From Amycolatopsis acidicola (GTDB lineage Bacteria; Actinomycetota; Actinomycetes; Mycobacteriales; Pseudonocardiaceae), in assembly GCF_007713735.2 (NCBI RefSeq), contig NZ_VMNW02000032.1:1-64000 (forward strand): a stretch of DNA of 64,000 nucleotides, in the 5' to 3' direction. The number at the start of each line of letters is the position of its first letter. Position 1 is the stretch's first letter. The notes under the pieces were generated by a model. It was not told where the DNA came from and ran no database searches. It saw only the letters and a program-made list of their open reading frames with translations. A program made the position numbers and the translations under genes. Shown piece after piece: positions 33,194 through 42,307 of the stretch.

Positions 33194-34102
33194 GTGCCCG
33201 AGCCCAACACCACCGTGGTCGTCGTGACCTGGCGTGGCGCCGGGCACATCACCGCCTGCCTCGACTCGCTCGCGGCCCAGCAACGTCCACATCGGACACT
33301 GGTCGTGGACAACGCGTCCGACGACGGCACCGCGCGCCTGATCGCGGCACACCCCTCCGCGCCCCAAGTACTCCGGCTGTCCCGCAACCGGGGGTACGCC
33401 GGGGCGATGGCGGCCGCACTGTCCGTTGTGGACACCCCGCTGATGGCCTGGCTCAACGACGACGCGGTGGCCGAGCCGGACTGGCTCGCCGAGCTCGAAG
33501 ACGGCCTCGGCACGGCGGCGGCCGCGGGCGCGAAGCTCGAACGGCCCGACGGCACACCGCAGTCCGTCGGGGTGCGGCTCACCGCGGACGGCCACGGCGC
33601 GGACACGGTCGAGGCTCCCGCGTTCGGCTTCTGCGGCGGCGCGGCGTTGCTCCGCACGGACGTCCTCCGCGCTGTCGGCGGCGTCCCGGCGAGCTTCTTC
33701 TGCTACTACGAGGACACCGACACGGCGTGGCGCCTGCGGCTGGCGGGCCACGAGATCACCACCGTCCCCAGCGCCCGCGTCATCCATCGGCACGGCGCCA
33801 GCACCAGGCCGGGCTCGAAGCCCTTCCACCTGTGGAACGAACGCAACCGGCTGCTGACGCTGCTGCGCTGCGCGCCCGCCGCCGTGGCCATGCGCGAGCT
33901 GGCCCGCTTCGCCGCGCTGACCGTGCTACTCCCCTTGCGCGGCAACGTCCCGGACGCCGCGAACTTCCGGTTACCGCTACGCTGCCGGGTACTCGCCGAA
34001 GTCGTGCTCCGGCTCCCCGCGACGCTGCGGGCCCGCCGGCGGATCGGCCGCCGGTCGACGGCCGGGCGAGGCCAGATCTGGCGGAACTGGACATCCCATT
34101 AG
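33194..34102 (+). CDS. Glycosyltransferase, GT2 family
   Basis: 302 aa from GTG 33194. GT2 core: VVVVTWRGAGHITACLDSLA, RTLVVDNASDDGTARLIAA, the metal-binding MAWLNDDAVAEPDWLAE, and the CYYEDTDTAWRLRLAG acceptor motif, as in rhamnosyl- or galactofuranosyltransferases. TATTGT (33181-33186) lies 7 nt before the start with no Shine-Dalgarno, supporting a leaderless message and this start. It begins a plus-strand run with the fused GT and a GT4 gene. The substrate is unknown. Confidence 0.87.
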   Translation: MPEPNTTVVVVTWRGAGHITACLDSLAAQQRPHRTLVVDNASDDGTARLIAAHPSAPQVLRLSRNRGYAGAMAAALSVVDTPLMAWLNDDAVAEPDWLAELEDGLGTAAAAGAKLERPDGTPQSVGVRLTADGHGADTVEAPAFGFCGGAALLRTDVLRAVGGVPASFFCYYEDTDTAWRLRLAGHEITTVPSARVIHRHGASTRPGSKPFHLWNERNRLLTLLRCAPAAVAMRELARFAALTVLLPLRGNVPDAANFRLPLRCRVLAEVVLRLPATLRARRRIGRRSTAGRGQIWRNWTSH

Positions 34103-34133
34103 GCTCTTCGGCGGAACAACTGGGAGGTCGGCG

Positions 34134-36629
34134 ATGGGCGAGACACCGCTACCGCTGGTGTCCGTGATCGTGGTCAACTACCGCGGCGCGGAGGACACGA
34201 TCACCTGCCTGCGCGCGCTCACCCGCGAACTGGACTATCCCCGGCTGGAAATCCTGTGCGTGGACAACGCCTCCGGCGGGGACGACGTGGCCAGGATCAA
34301 GGCCGCGGTGCCCGAGGCGAAGGTCATCCCCTCGGCCGAGAACCTCGGCTTCGCGGGCGGCTGCAACCTGGCGGCGAAGCAGGCGCGGGGCAGTGTGCTG
34401 GCATTCCTGAACAACGACGCCCGCCCGGCCCCGGAGTGGGCCCGCGCGGCGGTGGCCACGCTGACGGCGGACCCGACGGTGGCGGCCGTGGCGAGCAAGG
34501 TCGTCGACTGGGAGGGCACCGGCACCGATTTCGTGGACGCCGGGCTGACGTGGTTCGGCATGGGCTACAAGCGGCACGCGGGCAGCGCGCTGGCCGACGT
34601 ACCCCGCGAGGAGCACGAGACGGCGAAGGACGTCCTGTTCGCCACGGGCTCCGCGATGTTCGTCCGCGCCGGGGTGTTCGCCGAGCTCGGCGGGTTCGAC
34701 GAGCGCTTCTTCATGTTCTACGAGGACGTGGACCTCGGCTGGCGGCTCAACCTCCGCGGCTGGCGGGTGCGCTACGTGCCGGAGTCGCTGGCCTACCACC
34801 GCCATCACGCGACGATGTCCGAAGTGGACGCTCCTGACACGGGCCGCGAGACGTTCCTGTTGGAGCGCAACGCACTGGCCGCGCTGTACAAGAACGTGTC
34901 CGACGAGACGCTGGCGAAGGTGCTGCCCGCGGCGCTCGCGCTGGCGGTCCGGCGGGCCACCGCGCGGGGCGAGCTGGACGCGACGCAGCTCGACCTGGCC
35001 AAGGGCGTCGGCCCGGTGGACACCTCGCCGGTCCCGGTCCCGCGCACCACGCTCGCCGGGGTGCTGGCGATCGACCAGTTCGTGGAGCTGATGCCGTCGC
35101 TGGCCGAGTCCCGCAAGGTCGAGCAGGCCGCCCGCGTGCGCACGGACGCCGACCTGATTCCCTTGCTGCGCAAGGCTTTGGAGCCCGCATACCCGTTGCC
35201 GAGGTATCTCGCGGCGCACGACATCCTCGTCGAGGCGTTCGGCATCGAGCAGGTGTTCGGGCAGCGCCGGAAGGTCCTCGTGATCACCGGCGACGCCATC
35301 ACCGAGCGGATGGCGGGCCCGGCGATCCGCGCCTGGAACATCGCCACGGTGCTGTCCGGCGAGCACGAAGTCCGGCTCGTCACGGTGAACCCGCTGGCCG
35401 CTCCCCCGCCCGCGCCGTTCCCGGTCTCGGCCGCCCGCAAGCGTGATCTCGCCGGGCCGATCGACTGGGCCGACATCGTGATACTGCAGGGACACGTGCT
35501 GGAGATGGCCCCCGCGCTGCGGGATTCGCACAAGATCGTGGTCTGCGACCTGTACGACCCGATGCACCTGGAGCTGCTCGAACAGGGCAAGAGCGCGCCG
35601 GACGACAAGCGCGCGGCCGACCTCGTGGGTGTCACGAAGGTGCTGGACAGGCAGCTCGAGCGGGGCGACTTCTTCCTGTGCGCCTCCGAGCGGCAGCGGC
35701 TGTTCTGGCTGGGTCACCTCGCCGCGCTCGGCAGGCTTTCGCCCCGCCTCTACGACGCCGACCCCACAACGCAGTCGCTGCTTTCGGTGGTCCCGTTCGG
35801 GCTGTCGGCCGAGCCGCCGGTCCGCACCGGCCCCGGCCTGCGCGCTTCGCTGGGGCTCGCGGAATCCGATCGCGTGGTGCTGTGGGCAGGCGGGGTGTAC
35901 AGCTGGTTCGACCCGCTCACCCTGATCCGCGCGATGGACCGGCTGCGCGCGAAACACGACGACGCCCGGCTGGTCTTCCTCGGCATGAAGCACCCCAACC
36001 CCGAGGTCGCCGAGATGGACATCGGCGCCCGCACGATGCGCCTGGCGGACCGGCTCGGCCTAACCGGCAAGCACGTGTTCTTCAACGAGCACTGGGTGCC
36101 CTACGGCGAGCGGCAGAACTGGCTTCTGGACTCCGACTGCGGCGTGACCACGCATTTCGAGCACGTCGAGACCACCTTCGCGTTCCGCACCAGGGTGCTC
36201 GACTACCTGTGGGCCGGGCTGCCGATCGTCACCACGGACGGCGACGCCTTCGCCGATCTCGTCCGCGCCGAACAGCTCGGTGTGGTCGTCCCGGCCGAGG
36301 ACGAGGAAGCGCTTTCCGCGGCGCTGGAAAAGTCCCTGTACGACACCGAGTTCATCGAGGCCTGCAAGGAACGCATCGCCGTGGTGGCGCAGCGCTTCGC
36401 CTGGCCGCAGGCGCTGGCGCCGCTGGTCGAGTTCTGCCGCGACCCGCGCCCGGCGGCCGACAGGCTGCCCGGCACGGCCGACCTCGTGGTCACGGATCCC
36501 TTGCGCGGCACCGAAATGGTCCGGCGCGACCTCGCGCTGATCCGCGAGTACCTCGCCGACGGCGGGCCGAAGGAGCTGGCGAAACGGGTCGCGGGACGGG
36601 TGCTGAAAGTGGCGCGACGCCGTGGCTGA
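34134..36629 (+). CDS. Two-domain glycosyltransferase (GT2-GT4 fusion)
   Basis: 831 aa. The N-terminal GT2 domain (about 1-270) has VSVIVVNYRGAEDTITCLRA, AFLNNDARPAPEWARAAVAT and FMFYEDVDLGWRLNLRGW. The linker (about 270-365) is helical. The C-terminal GT4-like GT-B domain (about 370-800) has VLVITGDAITERMAGPAIRA, VVLWAGGVYSWFDPLTLIRA and LDYLWAGLPIVTTDGDAFAD. It could carry out two successive sugar additions. The gene overlaps the next GT4 start by 8 nt. I see no frameshift, so the fusion appears real. Confidence 0.85.
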   Translation: MGETPLPLVSVIVVNYRGAEDTITCLRALTRELDYPRLEILCVDNASGGDDVARIKAAVPEAKVIPSAENLGFAGGCNLAAKQARGSVLAFLNNDARPAPEWARAAVATLTADPTVAAVASKVVDWEGTGTDFVDAGLTWFGMGYKRHAGSALADVPREEHETAKDVLFATGSAMFVRAGVFAELGGFDERFFMFYEDVDLGWRLNLRGWRVRYVPESLAYHRHHATMSEVDAPDTGRETFLLERNALAALYKNVSDETLAKVLPAALALAVRRATARGELDATQLDLAKGVGPVDTSPVPVPRTTLAGVLAIDQFVELMPSLAESRKVEQAARVRTDADLIPLLRKALEPAYPLPRYLAAHDILVEAFGIEQVFGQRRKVLVITGDAITERMAGPAIRAWNIATVLSGEHEVRLVTVNPLAAPPPAPFPVSAARKRDLAGPIDWADIVILQGHVLEMAPALRDSHKIVVCDLYDPMHLELLEQGKSAPDDKRAADLVGVTKVLDRQLERGDFFLCASERQRLFWLGHLAALGRLSPRLYDADPTTQSLLSVVPFGLSAEPPVRTGPGLRASLGLAESDRVVLWAGGVYSWFDPLTLIRAMDRLRAKHDDARLVFLGMKHPNPEVAEMDIGARTMRLADRLGLTGKHVFFNEHWVPYGERQNWLLDSDCGVTTHFEHVETTFAFRTRVLDYLWAGLPIVTTDGDAFADLVRAEQLGVVVPAEDEEALSAALEKSLYDTEFIEACKERIAVVAQRFAWPQALAPLVEFCRDPRPAADRLPGTADLVVTDPLRGTEMVRRDLALIREYLADGGPKELAKRVAGRVLKVARRRG

Positions 36630-37707
36630 AGCTCCGCTGAAGGTCCTGCTCGACGGCACTCCCCTGCTCGGAAACCGCACCGGCATCGGCCGTTACACCG
36701 CTTCGCTTGCCGAGGAGCTGGCTTCACGGTCCGATGTGGACATGCGCGCGGTCGCCTTCACGCTGCGCGGCTGGCGGCGGCTGCGGCACGTGCTGCCGCA
36801 CGGCGTTCGCGCACGCGGGATGCCGGTGGCCGCGCGGCTGCTACGCAAGAGCTGGCTGCGCTCGAAGTTCCCGCCGGTGGAGCTGTTCGCGGGCCGGACG
36901 GACGTGGTGCACGGCACCAACTTCGTGCTACCCGGGATGCTTCGCGCCGGTGGCGTGCTGACCATCCACGATCTCGCTTTCCTCGATGCGCCAGAGGAAC
37001 TGGCCCCGAGCGACGCCGAGCTGCCGCAGCTGGTCTGGCGCGGTGCCCGGCAGGCGCGCGTGATCTGCACCCCGACGGCCGCGGTGGCCGATGCGGTGGC
37101 GGAGCGGTTGCGCGTGCCGCGGGAGAAGGTCGTCGTCACGCCGCTGGGGGTGGACGCGGCCTGGTTCACCGGCCGCAAACCGGGCGACGAGATGCGCAAC
37201 CGGCTCCGGCTGCCGGGCGAGTACCTGCTGTTCGTGGGCGCCGCCGGGCCGCGCAAGGGGCTGGACTGGCTGCTCAAGGCGCACGAGGCGGACCCGGACC
37301 TGCCGCCGTTGATCTTCTCCGGCCCCGGCCCCTTCCCGATGACCAGCCGTTCACGGCACGCCGGTTATCTGTCCGATGTGGACCTTCGGACGGTGGTTGC
37401 CGGCGCCTCGGCGCTCGTGCTCCCATCCCGTGACGAAGGCTTCGGGCTTCCCGTGCTGGAGGCGCTGGCCTGCGACGTTCCCGTTGTCTGCACGGACATC
37501 CCGGCCCTGCGCGAGATCTCCGGCGGCTATGCCCGGCTGGTGCCGTACAGCGATGTGGACGCCTTGGCGGCTTCGCTGCGCGAGGCGGTGGAAGAGCCGC
37601 GCGTCGCCTCGATGTCCGTGGAACGCCGGGCGCACGCGGCCAACTTCACCTGGCGTCGCTGCGCGGACGCCACAGTCTCCGCTTATCGCCGCGCCGCGGC
37701 GAAGTAG
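36622..37707 (+). CDS. Glycosyltransferase, GT4 family
   Basis: 361 aa from GTG 36622, overlapping the fused glycosyltransferase by 8 nt. GT-B fold: LLDGTPLLGNRTGIGRYTAS, FVGAAGPRKGLDWLLKAHEA and the EX7E motif EGFGLPVLE. Acidic and basic patches are ordinary. It is third in the plus-strand glycosyltransferase run and probably acts on the same glycan. Its last 25 bp overlap the convergent rmlD gene. Confidence 0.88.
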   Translation: MAEAPLKVLLDGTPLLGNRTGIGRYTASLAEELASRSDVDMRAVAFTLRGWRRLRHVLPHGVRARGMPVAARLLRKSWLRSKFPPVELFAGRTDVVHGTNFVLPGMLRAGGVLTIHDLAFLDAPEELAPSDAELPQLVWRGARQARVICTPTAAVADAVAERLRVPREKVVVTPLGVDAAWFTGRKPGDEMRNRLRLPGEYLLFVGAAGPRKGLDWLLKAHEADPDLPPLIFSGPGPFPMTSRSRHAGYLSDVDLRTVVAGASALVLPSRDEGFGLPVLEALACDVPVVCTDIPALREISGGYARLVPYSDVDALAASLREAVEEPRVASMSVERRAHAANFTWRRCADATVSAYRRAAAK

Positions 37708-38573
37708 GCACTCAGCGCCTCACGCCACGGGCGCAACGGGGTCAACCCCGCTTCGGCCCAGGATACGTTGGACAACACCGAATACGCGGGACGCGGCGCC
37801 GGGCGCGGGAATTCCTCGGTGGTGCAAGGCCGAACCCGCTCCGGGTCGGCGCCCAGCTCCTCGAAAATCGCCCGCGCGAAGCCATACCACGTGGTCTCGC
37901 CGCCGCCGGTGCAATGCAGGACGCGACGCTCCGGAGCCCGGCCGCCGGCGATGAACCCGGCCAGTTCCAGCAGCCCGGCGGCCAGTTCGGCCGACCACGT
38001 CGGCGAACCCCGCTGATCGTCCACAACGGACAGAGTCTCGCGCTCGCTTTCCAGGCGCCGCATGGTTTCCACGAAGTTCGTCCCGCCGAGCCCGTACACC
38101 CAGGCGGTACGCACGATCCACGCCTGCGCGCCGGAGCCGAGCACAGCGTCTTCGCCTGCGGCCTTGGTGCGGCCGTACGCGCTGCGCGGGCCGAGGTCGT
38201 CTTCCGGCTCGTACGGCCTTTCGGCGTCGCCAGGGAAGACATAATCGGTGGACACGTGCACCAGCGGGACCCGTCGCGAGGAGCAGACGGCCGCCAGCAC
38301 TCGGGGCCCGTCCGCGTTCACCGCGAACGCGCGCTGCTCGTCCGTCTCCGCCGCGTCGACCGCCGTGTACGCCGCGGCGTTGATCACCACCGGCGTGCGG
38401 CCCGTCGCTCTCGCGCCCTCGGCCAGCGTGCTGACCGCGTCGACCACCGCCCCAGTGCTGGTCAGGTCCAGTTCGGCGGAACCGGGCGCGGTGATCTCGG
38501 CTTCGGGCGAGGACAGCGCGGCCAGATCGCGGCCGAGCTGTCCCGTGCCACCCGGCACCAGCACAGTGAGCAT
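37683..38573 (-). CDS. rmlD: dTDP-4-dehydrorhamnose reductase
   Basis: 296 aa. Last step in dTDP-L-rhamnose synthesis. Extended SDR: VPGGTGQLGRDLAAL (NAD(P)-binding GxxGxxG) and the catalytic YxxxK in SAYGRTKAAGEDAVLG, with STDYVFPGDAERPYEPEDD and the C-terminal RPAYSVLSN typical of RmlD. It lies 4 bp downstream of rmlB, so the two are one operon. rmlA and rmlC are not in the window. Provides donor for WbbL-type rhamnosyltransferases. Confidence 0.92.
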   Translation of the reverse strand: MLTVLVPGGTGQLGRDLAALSSPEAEITAPGSAELDLTSTGAVVDAVSTLAEGARATGRTPVVINAAAYTAVDAAETDEQRAFAVNADGPRVLAAVCSSRRVPLVHVSTDYVFPGDAERPYEPEDDLGPRSAYGRTKAAGEDAVLGSGAQAWIVRTAWVYGLGGTNFVETMRRLESERETLSVVDDQRGSPTWSAELAAGLLELAGFIAGGRAPERRVLHCTGGGETTWYGFARAIFEELGADPERVRPCTTEEFPRPAPRPAYSVLSNVSWAEAGLTPLRPWREALSAYFAAARR

Positions 38574-38577
38574 CCGA

Positions 38578-39570
38578 TCACTTCCCTGCGAGCGAAGCGC
38601 GTTCCTTGAGCGGTTCCCACCACGAGCGGTGCTCGCGGTACCAGCGCACCGTCTCCGCGAGCCCGTCGTCGAAGGACACCCGCGGACGGTAACCCAGCTC
38701 GGTGGAGATCTTGGTGATGTCGACCGAGTACCGCCTGTCGTGTCCCTTCCGGTCCGGCACCTGCTCGACGCTGCTCCAGTCGGCGCCGACCGCGGCGAGC
38801 AACCGCTCGGTGAGCTCCCGGTTGGCCAGTTCGGTGCCGCCCCCGATGTTGTAGATCTCGCCGGGGCGGCCCTTTCCCGCGACCAGCCGGATGCCGTGAC
38901 AGTGATCGTCCACGTGCAGCCAGTCGCGGACGTTCAGCCCGTCACCGTAGAGCGGGACCTTCGCCCCGTCGAGGAGGTTGGTGACGAACAACGGGATGAC
39001 CTTTTCCGGGAACTGGTACGGACCGTAGTTGTTCGAGCACCGGGTCACGCACACCGGAAGCCCGTGTGTGCGATGGAAGGCGCGCGCCATGAGGTCCGAG
39101 GACGCTTTCGACGCGGAGTACGGGGAATTCGGCTCCAGTACGTGGTCTTCGCGCCACGAACCCTCCGCGATCGAGCCGTAGACCTCGTCCGTGGAGACGT
39201 GCACGAACTTGCCCACGCCCGCGTTCAGCGCGCCCTGCAACAAGGTCTGCGTGCCGAGCACGTTGGTGAGCACGAAATCCGCCGAGCCGTGGATGGACCT
39301 GTCCACATGCGACTCCGCGGCGAAGTGCACCACCAGATCGACGCCGCGCATCAGCTGCGCCACCAACTCCGCGTCGCAGATGTCGCCGCGCACGAACTCC
39401 AGCCGCTGGCTTCCCGCCACCGGCGCGAGATTGGCCTCGTTGCCGGCGTAGGTCAGCTTGTCGAGCACCACGACCTCGGCGTCGGCCAGCTCCGGGTACG
39501 CGCCCGAAACCGCCTGGCGCACGTAGTGCGATCCGATGAACCCGGCACCGCCGGTCACCAGTACCCGCAT
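38578..39570 (-). CDS. rmlB: dTDP-glucose 4,6-dehydratase
   Basis: 330 aa from ATG 39570; the longer in-frame starts have no family similarity. Second step in dTDP-rhamnose synthesis. VTGGAGFIGSHYVRQAV (NAD-binding), VHFAAESHVDRSIHGSADFV, STDEVYGSIAEG and the YxxxK in NSPYSASKASSDLMARAFHR are all present. It is followed by rmlD. The 124-bp gap to the divergent LCP gene holds a palindrome that may be regulatory. Confidence 0.93.
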   Translation of the reverse strand: MRVLVTGGAGFIGSHYVRQAVSGAYPELADAEVVVLDKLTYAGNEANLAPVAGSQRLEFVRGDICDAELVAQLMRGVDLVVHFAAESHVDRSIHGSADFVLTNVLGTQTLLQGALNAGVGKFVHVSTDEVYGSIAEGSWREDHVLEPNSPYSASKASSDLMARAFHRTHGLPVCVTRCSNNYGPYQFPEKVIPLFVTNLLDGAKVPLYGDGLNVRDWLHVDDHCHGIRLVAGKGRPGEIYNIGGGTELANRELTERLLAAVGADWSSVEQVPDRKGHDRRYSVDITKISTELGYRPRVSFDDGLAETVRWYREHRSWWEPLKERASLAGK

Positions 39571-39636
39571 ACCCGCTCCTGCCTTCCGTACTCGGATCAC
39601 ACCGCACCGGGGCAACGTTCGGCGGCCCGGGAGCGT

Positions 39637-39653
39637 CTGTTCACAGGGAACAG
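39637..39653. promoter_or_regulatory. Palindrome upstream of the first LCP gene
   Basis: CTGTTC-ACAGG-GAACAG, directly followed by a -10-like TAATCT (39654-39659), between divergent rmlB and the LCP gene at 39695. Candidate operator; the binding protein is unknown. Confidence 0.4.
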
Positions 39654-39694
39654 TAATCTGGAAGCAATCACGAATTGGGGGCGGGAGGACGAGC

Positions 39695-41017
39695 GTGACC
39701 GACGGGGCCACCACCCGCCTGGACGCCGCGGAAGAGGAAGAGTTCCCGTGGCCTCCGCCACCCATTCCCGTCCGGCGCCACTGGTTCGCCGATTTCGCCC
39801 TCCGCAGCGGGAAAACGCTGATCAGCGTGGTTTCCGTGGCGGTGCTCGTGGTGACCTGGTACGGCTGGCAGTTCATCGGCGATCTGAGCGACGGGCTCGC
39901 CACCACCCAGGTCTTCGACGACAACCAGCTGCACGCCGTCCCACTGGACGGAGCGGTGGACATCCTCCTCGTCGGCATGGACAGCCGCACGGACGCCCAA
40001 GGCAACCCGCTGCCGCGCGAGGTGCTGGACATGCTGCACGCCGGTGAGTCCGACGGCGAGAAGCAGACGGACACGATGATCCTCGTGCACATCCCGCAGA
40101 ACGGGAAGCGCGCGGTGGCGATCTCGTTCCCGCGCGACTCGTGGGTGGAGCTGGCGGGCGGATTCGGCAAGCACAAGCTCAACGGCGCGTTCGTGTACGC
40201 CTACAACGACAAGTTCAAGGAACTGCAGCAGCAGGGCGTGGACGCGACGGAGGCGGACCGGCAGGCCAAGATCGCCGGCCGCAAGAACCTCGTCGCCTCG
40301 CTCGAGAACTTCATGGGCAAACCGGGCATGATCGACCGCTACGCCGAGGTCAACCTGTCCAGTTTCTACGAGGTCACCAAGGCGCTCGGCGGCGTCGAGG
40401 TGTGCCTGAACGCGCCGGTCAAGGAGCGCAAGTCCGGGGTGGACCTGCCTGCCGGGCGGCAGGTCGTGCAGGGCGTGCAGGCGCTGGCTTTCGTCCGGCA
40501 GCGCTACGACCTGCCGAACGGCGACCTGGACCGGATCGCGCGGCAGCAGGCTTTCCTGTCCGGGCTGGCCACGAAGGTCCTTTCGCCCGACGTGCTGGCG
40601 AACCCGTCGAAAGTGTCCGAGGTGATCGCCGCGGTGAAGAAGTCCGTGGTGCTTTCGGACAACTGGGACCTGCCCGAGTTCGCCGCCCAGATGCGCGGGC
40701 TGAACAGCGGGAACGTGCAGTTCCGGACGATCCCGGTGATCGGCGAGGCCACGATCGGCGGCGCGGACGTGCTGCGCGTCGACCCGGATGCGGTGCACCA
40801 GTTCGTCGGCTCGCTGACGGACGACCCCGGCAGCAGCACCACCACGACCCCGACCACGACGGGCTCGGCTTCGACGACGCCGACGTCCACTTCGTCCTCC
40901 TCCCGGCCTCCGTCGTCCTCCAGTCGGAGTAGCTCCAGTGCGGCTTCGCTCACGTCGACGCCTTCTTCCAGTACGGCTCCGCCGATTACCGGTGGTGGAG
41001 TCCCCTGTGTGAACTAA
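39695..41017 (+). CDS. LytR-CpsA-Psr (LCP) family glycopolymer ligase
   Basis: 440 aa from GTG 39695 with GGGAGG upstream. LCP enzymes attach arabinogalactan or other glycopolymers to peptidoglycan outside the membrane. One membrane helix at about 41-57. LCP core about 85-330: DILLVGMDSRTDAQ, AISFPRDSWVEL, DRYAEVNLSSFYEVTKALGG and FVRQRYDLPNGDLDRIARQQ. The C-terminal tail is Ser/Thr-rich and ends GVPCVN. It is in tandem with another LCP gene 39 bp downstream. Confidence 0.92.
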   Translation: MTDGATTRLDAAEEEEFPWPPPPIPVRRHWFADFALRSGKTLISVVSVAVLVVTWYGWQFIGDLSDGLATTQVFDDNQLHAVPLDGAVDILLVGMDSRTDAQGNPLPREVLDMLHAGESDGEKQTDTMILVHIPQNGKRAVAISFPRDSWVELAGGFGKHKLNGAFVYAYNDKFKELQQQGVDATEADRQAKIAGRKNLVASLENFMGKPGMIDRYAEVNLSSFYEVTKALGGVEVCLNAPVKERKSGVDLPAGRQVVQGVQALAFVRQRYDLPNGDLDRIARQQAFLSGLATKVLSPDVLANPSKVSEVIAAVKKSVVLSDNWDLPEFAAQMRGLNSGNVQFRTIPVIGEATIGGADVLRVDPDAVHQFVGSLTDDPGSSTTTTPTTTGSASTTPTSTSSSSRPPSSSSRSSSSAASLTSTPSSSTAPPITGGGVPCVN

Positions 41018-41056
41018 CCTGGTGCGAGGTCATGGCATGCAGGGGGAGATCCGGGG

Positions 41057-42286
41057 TTGGACGAGGAAGACAAAGGACCGCCGAAGCCGACGCCGTACCC
41101 GCGGCCTCGGCCGGACGAAGACGAGCAGCCGGGCGAAGAGCCCGTTGCCGGGTCCGATGAAGAGCCGCGGCGCAAGCGCCGCGCGGGCCGGACGGTGGTG
41201 GCGCTGGTTTCCGTCGTCGCGCTGATCGCCACGGGGTACGCGTTCTTCACCTACCGCCAGGTGCAGAGTGATCTGGGTACCAGCGACATCCTGAGCCAGC
41301 CCGGTGACGACGCGAAGGCCCCGCCCGCGGACGACGGAGCCGAGGACATCCTGCTGGTCGGTGTCGACGCCAGGACGGATCAGCAGGGGAACCCGCTGCC
41401 GTTGTCGGTGCTCAAGGAGCTGCGCACCGAGCAGACCGGCGCGATCAACACCGACACCCTGATCATCCTGCGGGTGCCGAAGAACGGCGGGAAGCCCACC
41501 GCGATCTCGATTCCCCGCGACACGTGGGTGGACACGCCGGGCGGCGGCCAGGCGAAGATCAACTCGGTGTTCGGCAGCGCGAAGGTGGCGGCTTCGAACC
41601 AGCTGCGCGCGCAGGGCGAGCGGGATGCCCAGCTGGAACGGGATTCCGACCAGGCAGGGCGCAAGGCGCTGGTACAGACCATCCAGGATTTCACGCAGGT
41701 GCGGATCGACCACTACGCCGAGGTGAACCTGCTCGGGTTCTACCTGATCACGGAGGCGCTCGGCGGGGTGCAGGTGTGCCTGAACCACGCCACCGAGGAC
41801 AAGGATTCCGGCGCCGACTTCGCCGCCGGACTGCGGACGGTCACCGGCGGTGAAGCGCTTTCCTTTGTACGGCAACGGAAGAACCTGCCACGCGGGGACC
41901 TGGACAGGATCGTCCGGCAGCAGGTGTTCCTCGGTTCGGCGTTGCACAAGGTCCTGTCGGCGGGGGTGCTGACCAATCCGGCCAGGCTCAACGACCTCAC
42001 CGACGCGCTGCACCGTTCGCTCGTCCTCGATCCCGGCTTCGACCTGTTGCAGTTCGCGGAGAAGGCGAAGGGGCTCGCGTCGGGTGACGTGAAGTTCGAG
42101 ACGATCCCGACGATCACCATCAACGGCCGCAGTCCGGATGGGCAGAGCATCGTGCAGGTGGATCCGTCGGCGGTGCAGCAGTACATCTCGGGTCTCGCGG
42201 CGCAGCCGTCCGGTGGGGGCGCCGCCGCGCCGGCCGCGTCTCCGCTCGCGCAGCGCACCGTGAACGGCGTGACCTGTGTGAACTGA
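41057..42286 (+). CDS. LytR-CpsA-Psr (LCP) family glycopolymer ligase
   Basis: 409 aa from TTG 41057 with GGGAG upstream. Residues 1-45 are a Pro/Glu-rich cytoplasmic part, 46-64 one membrane helix. The LCP core (about 90-340) has DILLVGVDARTDQQG, AISIPRDTWVDTP, DHYAEVNLLGFYLITEALGG and FVRQRKNLPRGDLDRIVRQQ. The C-terminus ends GVTCVN, as in the first LCP gene. The two share motif order but differ throughout, so they are old paralogues. They are probably co-transcribed. Confidence 0.92.
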   Translation: MDEEDKGPPKPTPYPRPRPDEDEQPGEEPVAGSDEEPRRKRRAGRTVVALVSVVALIATGYAFFTYRQVQSDLGTSDILSQPGDDAKAPPADDGAEDILLVGVDARTDQQGNPLPLSVLKELRTEQTGAINTDTLIILRVPKNGGKPTAISIPRDTWVDTPGGGQAKINSVFGSAKVAASNQLRAQGERDAQLERDSDQAGRKALVQTIQDFTQVRIDHYAEVNLLGFYLITEALGGVQVCLNHATEDKDSGADFAAGLRTVTGGEALSFVRQRKNLPRGDLDRIVRQQVFLGSALHKVLSAGVLTNPARLNDLTDALHRSLVLDPGFDLLQFAEKAKGLASGDVKFETIPTITINGRSPDGQSIVQVDPSAVQQYISGLAAQPSGGGAAAPAASPLAQRTVNGVTCVN

Positions 42287-42307
42287 GTGCTCGGGTACGT
42301 TGTGGCC

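Noticed and set aside
31936..34167. 743-codon plus-strand frame
   Set aside because: It is antisense to the GT4 gene at 32137-33192 and partly overlaps the real GT2 gene in another frame; no motifs.
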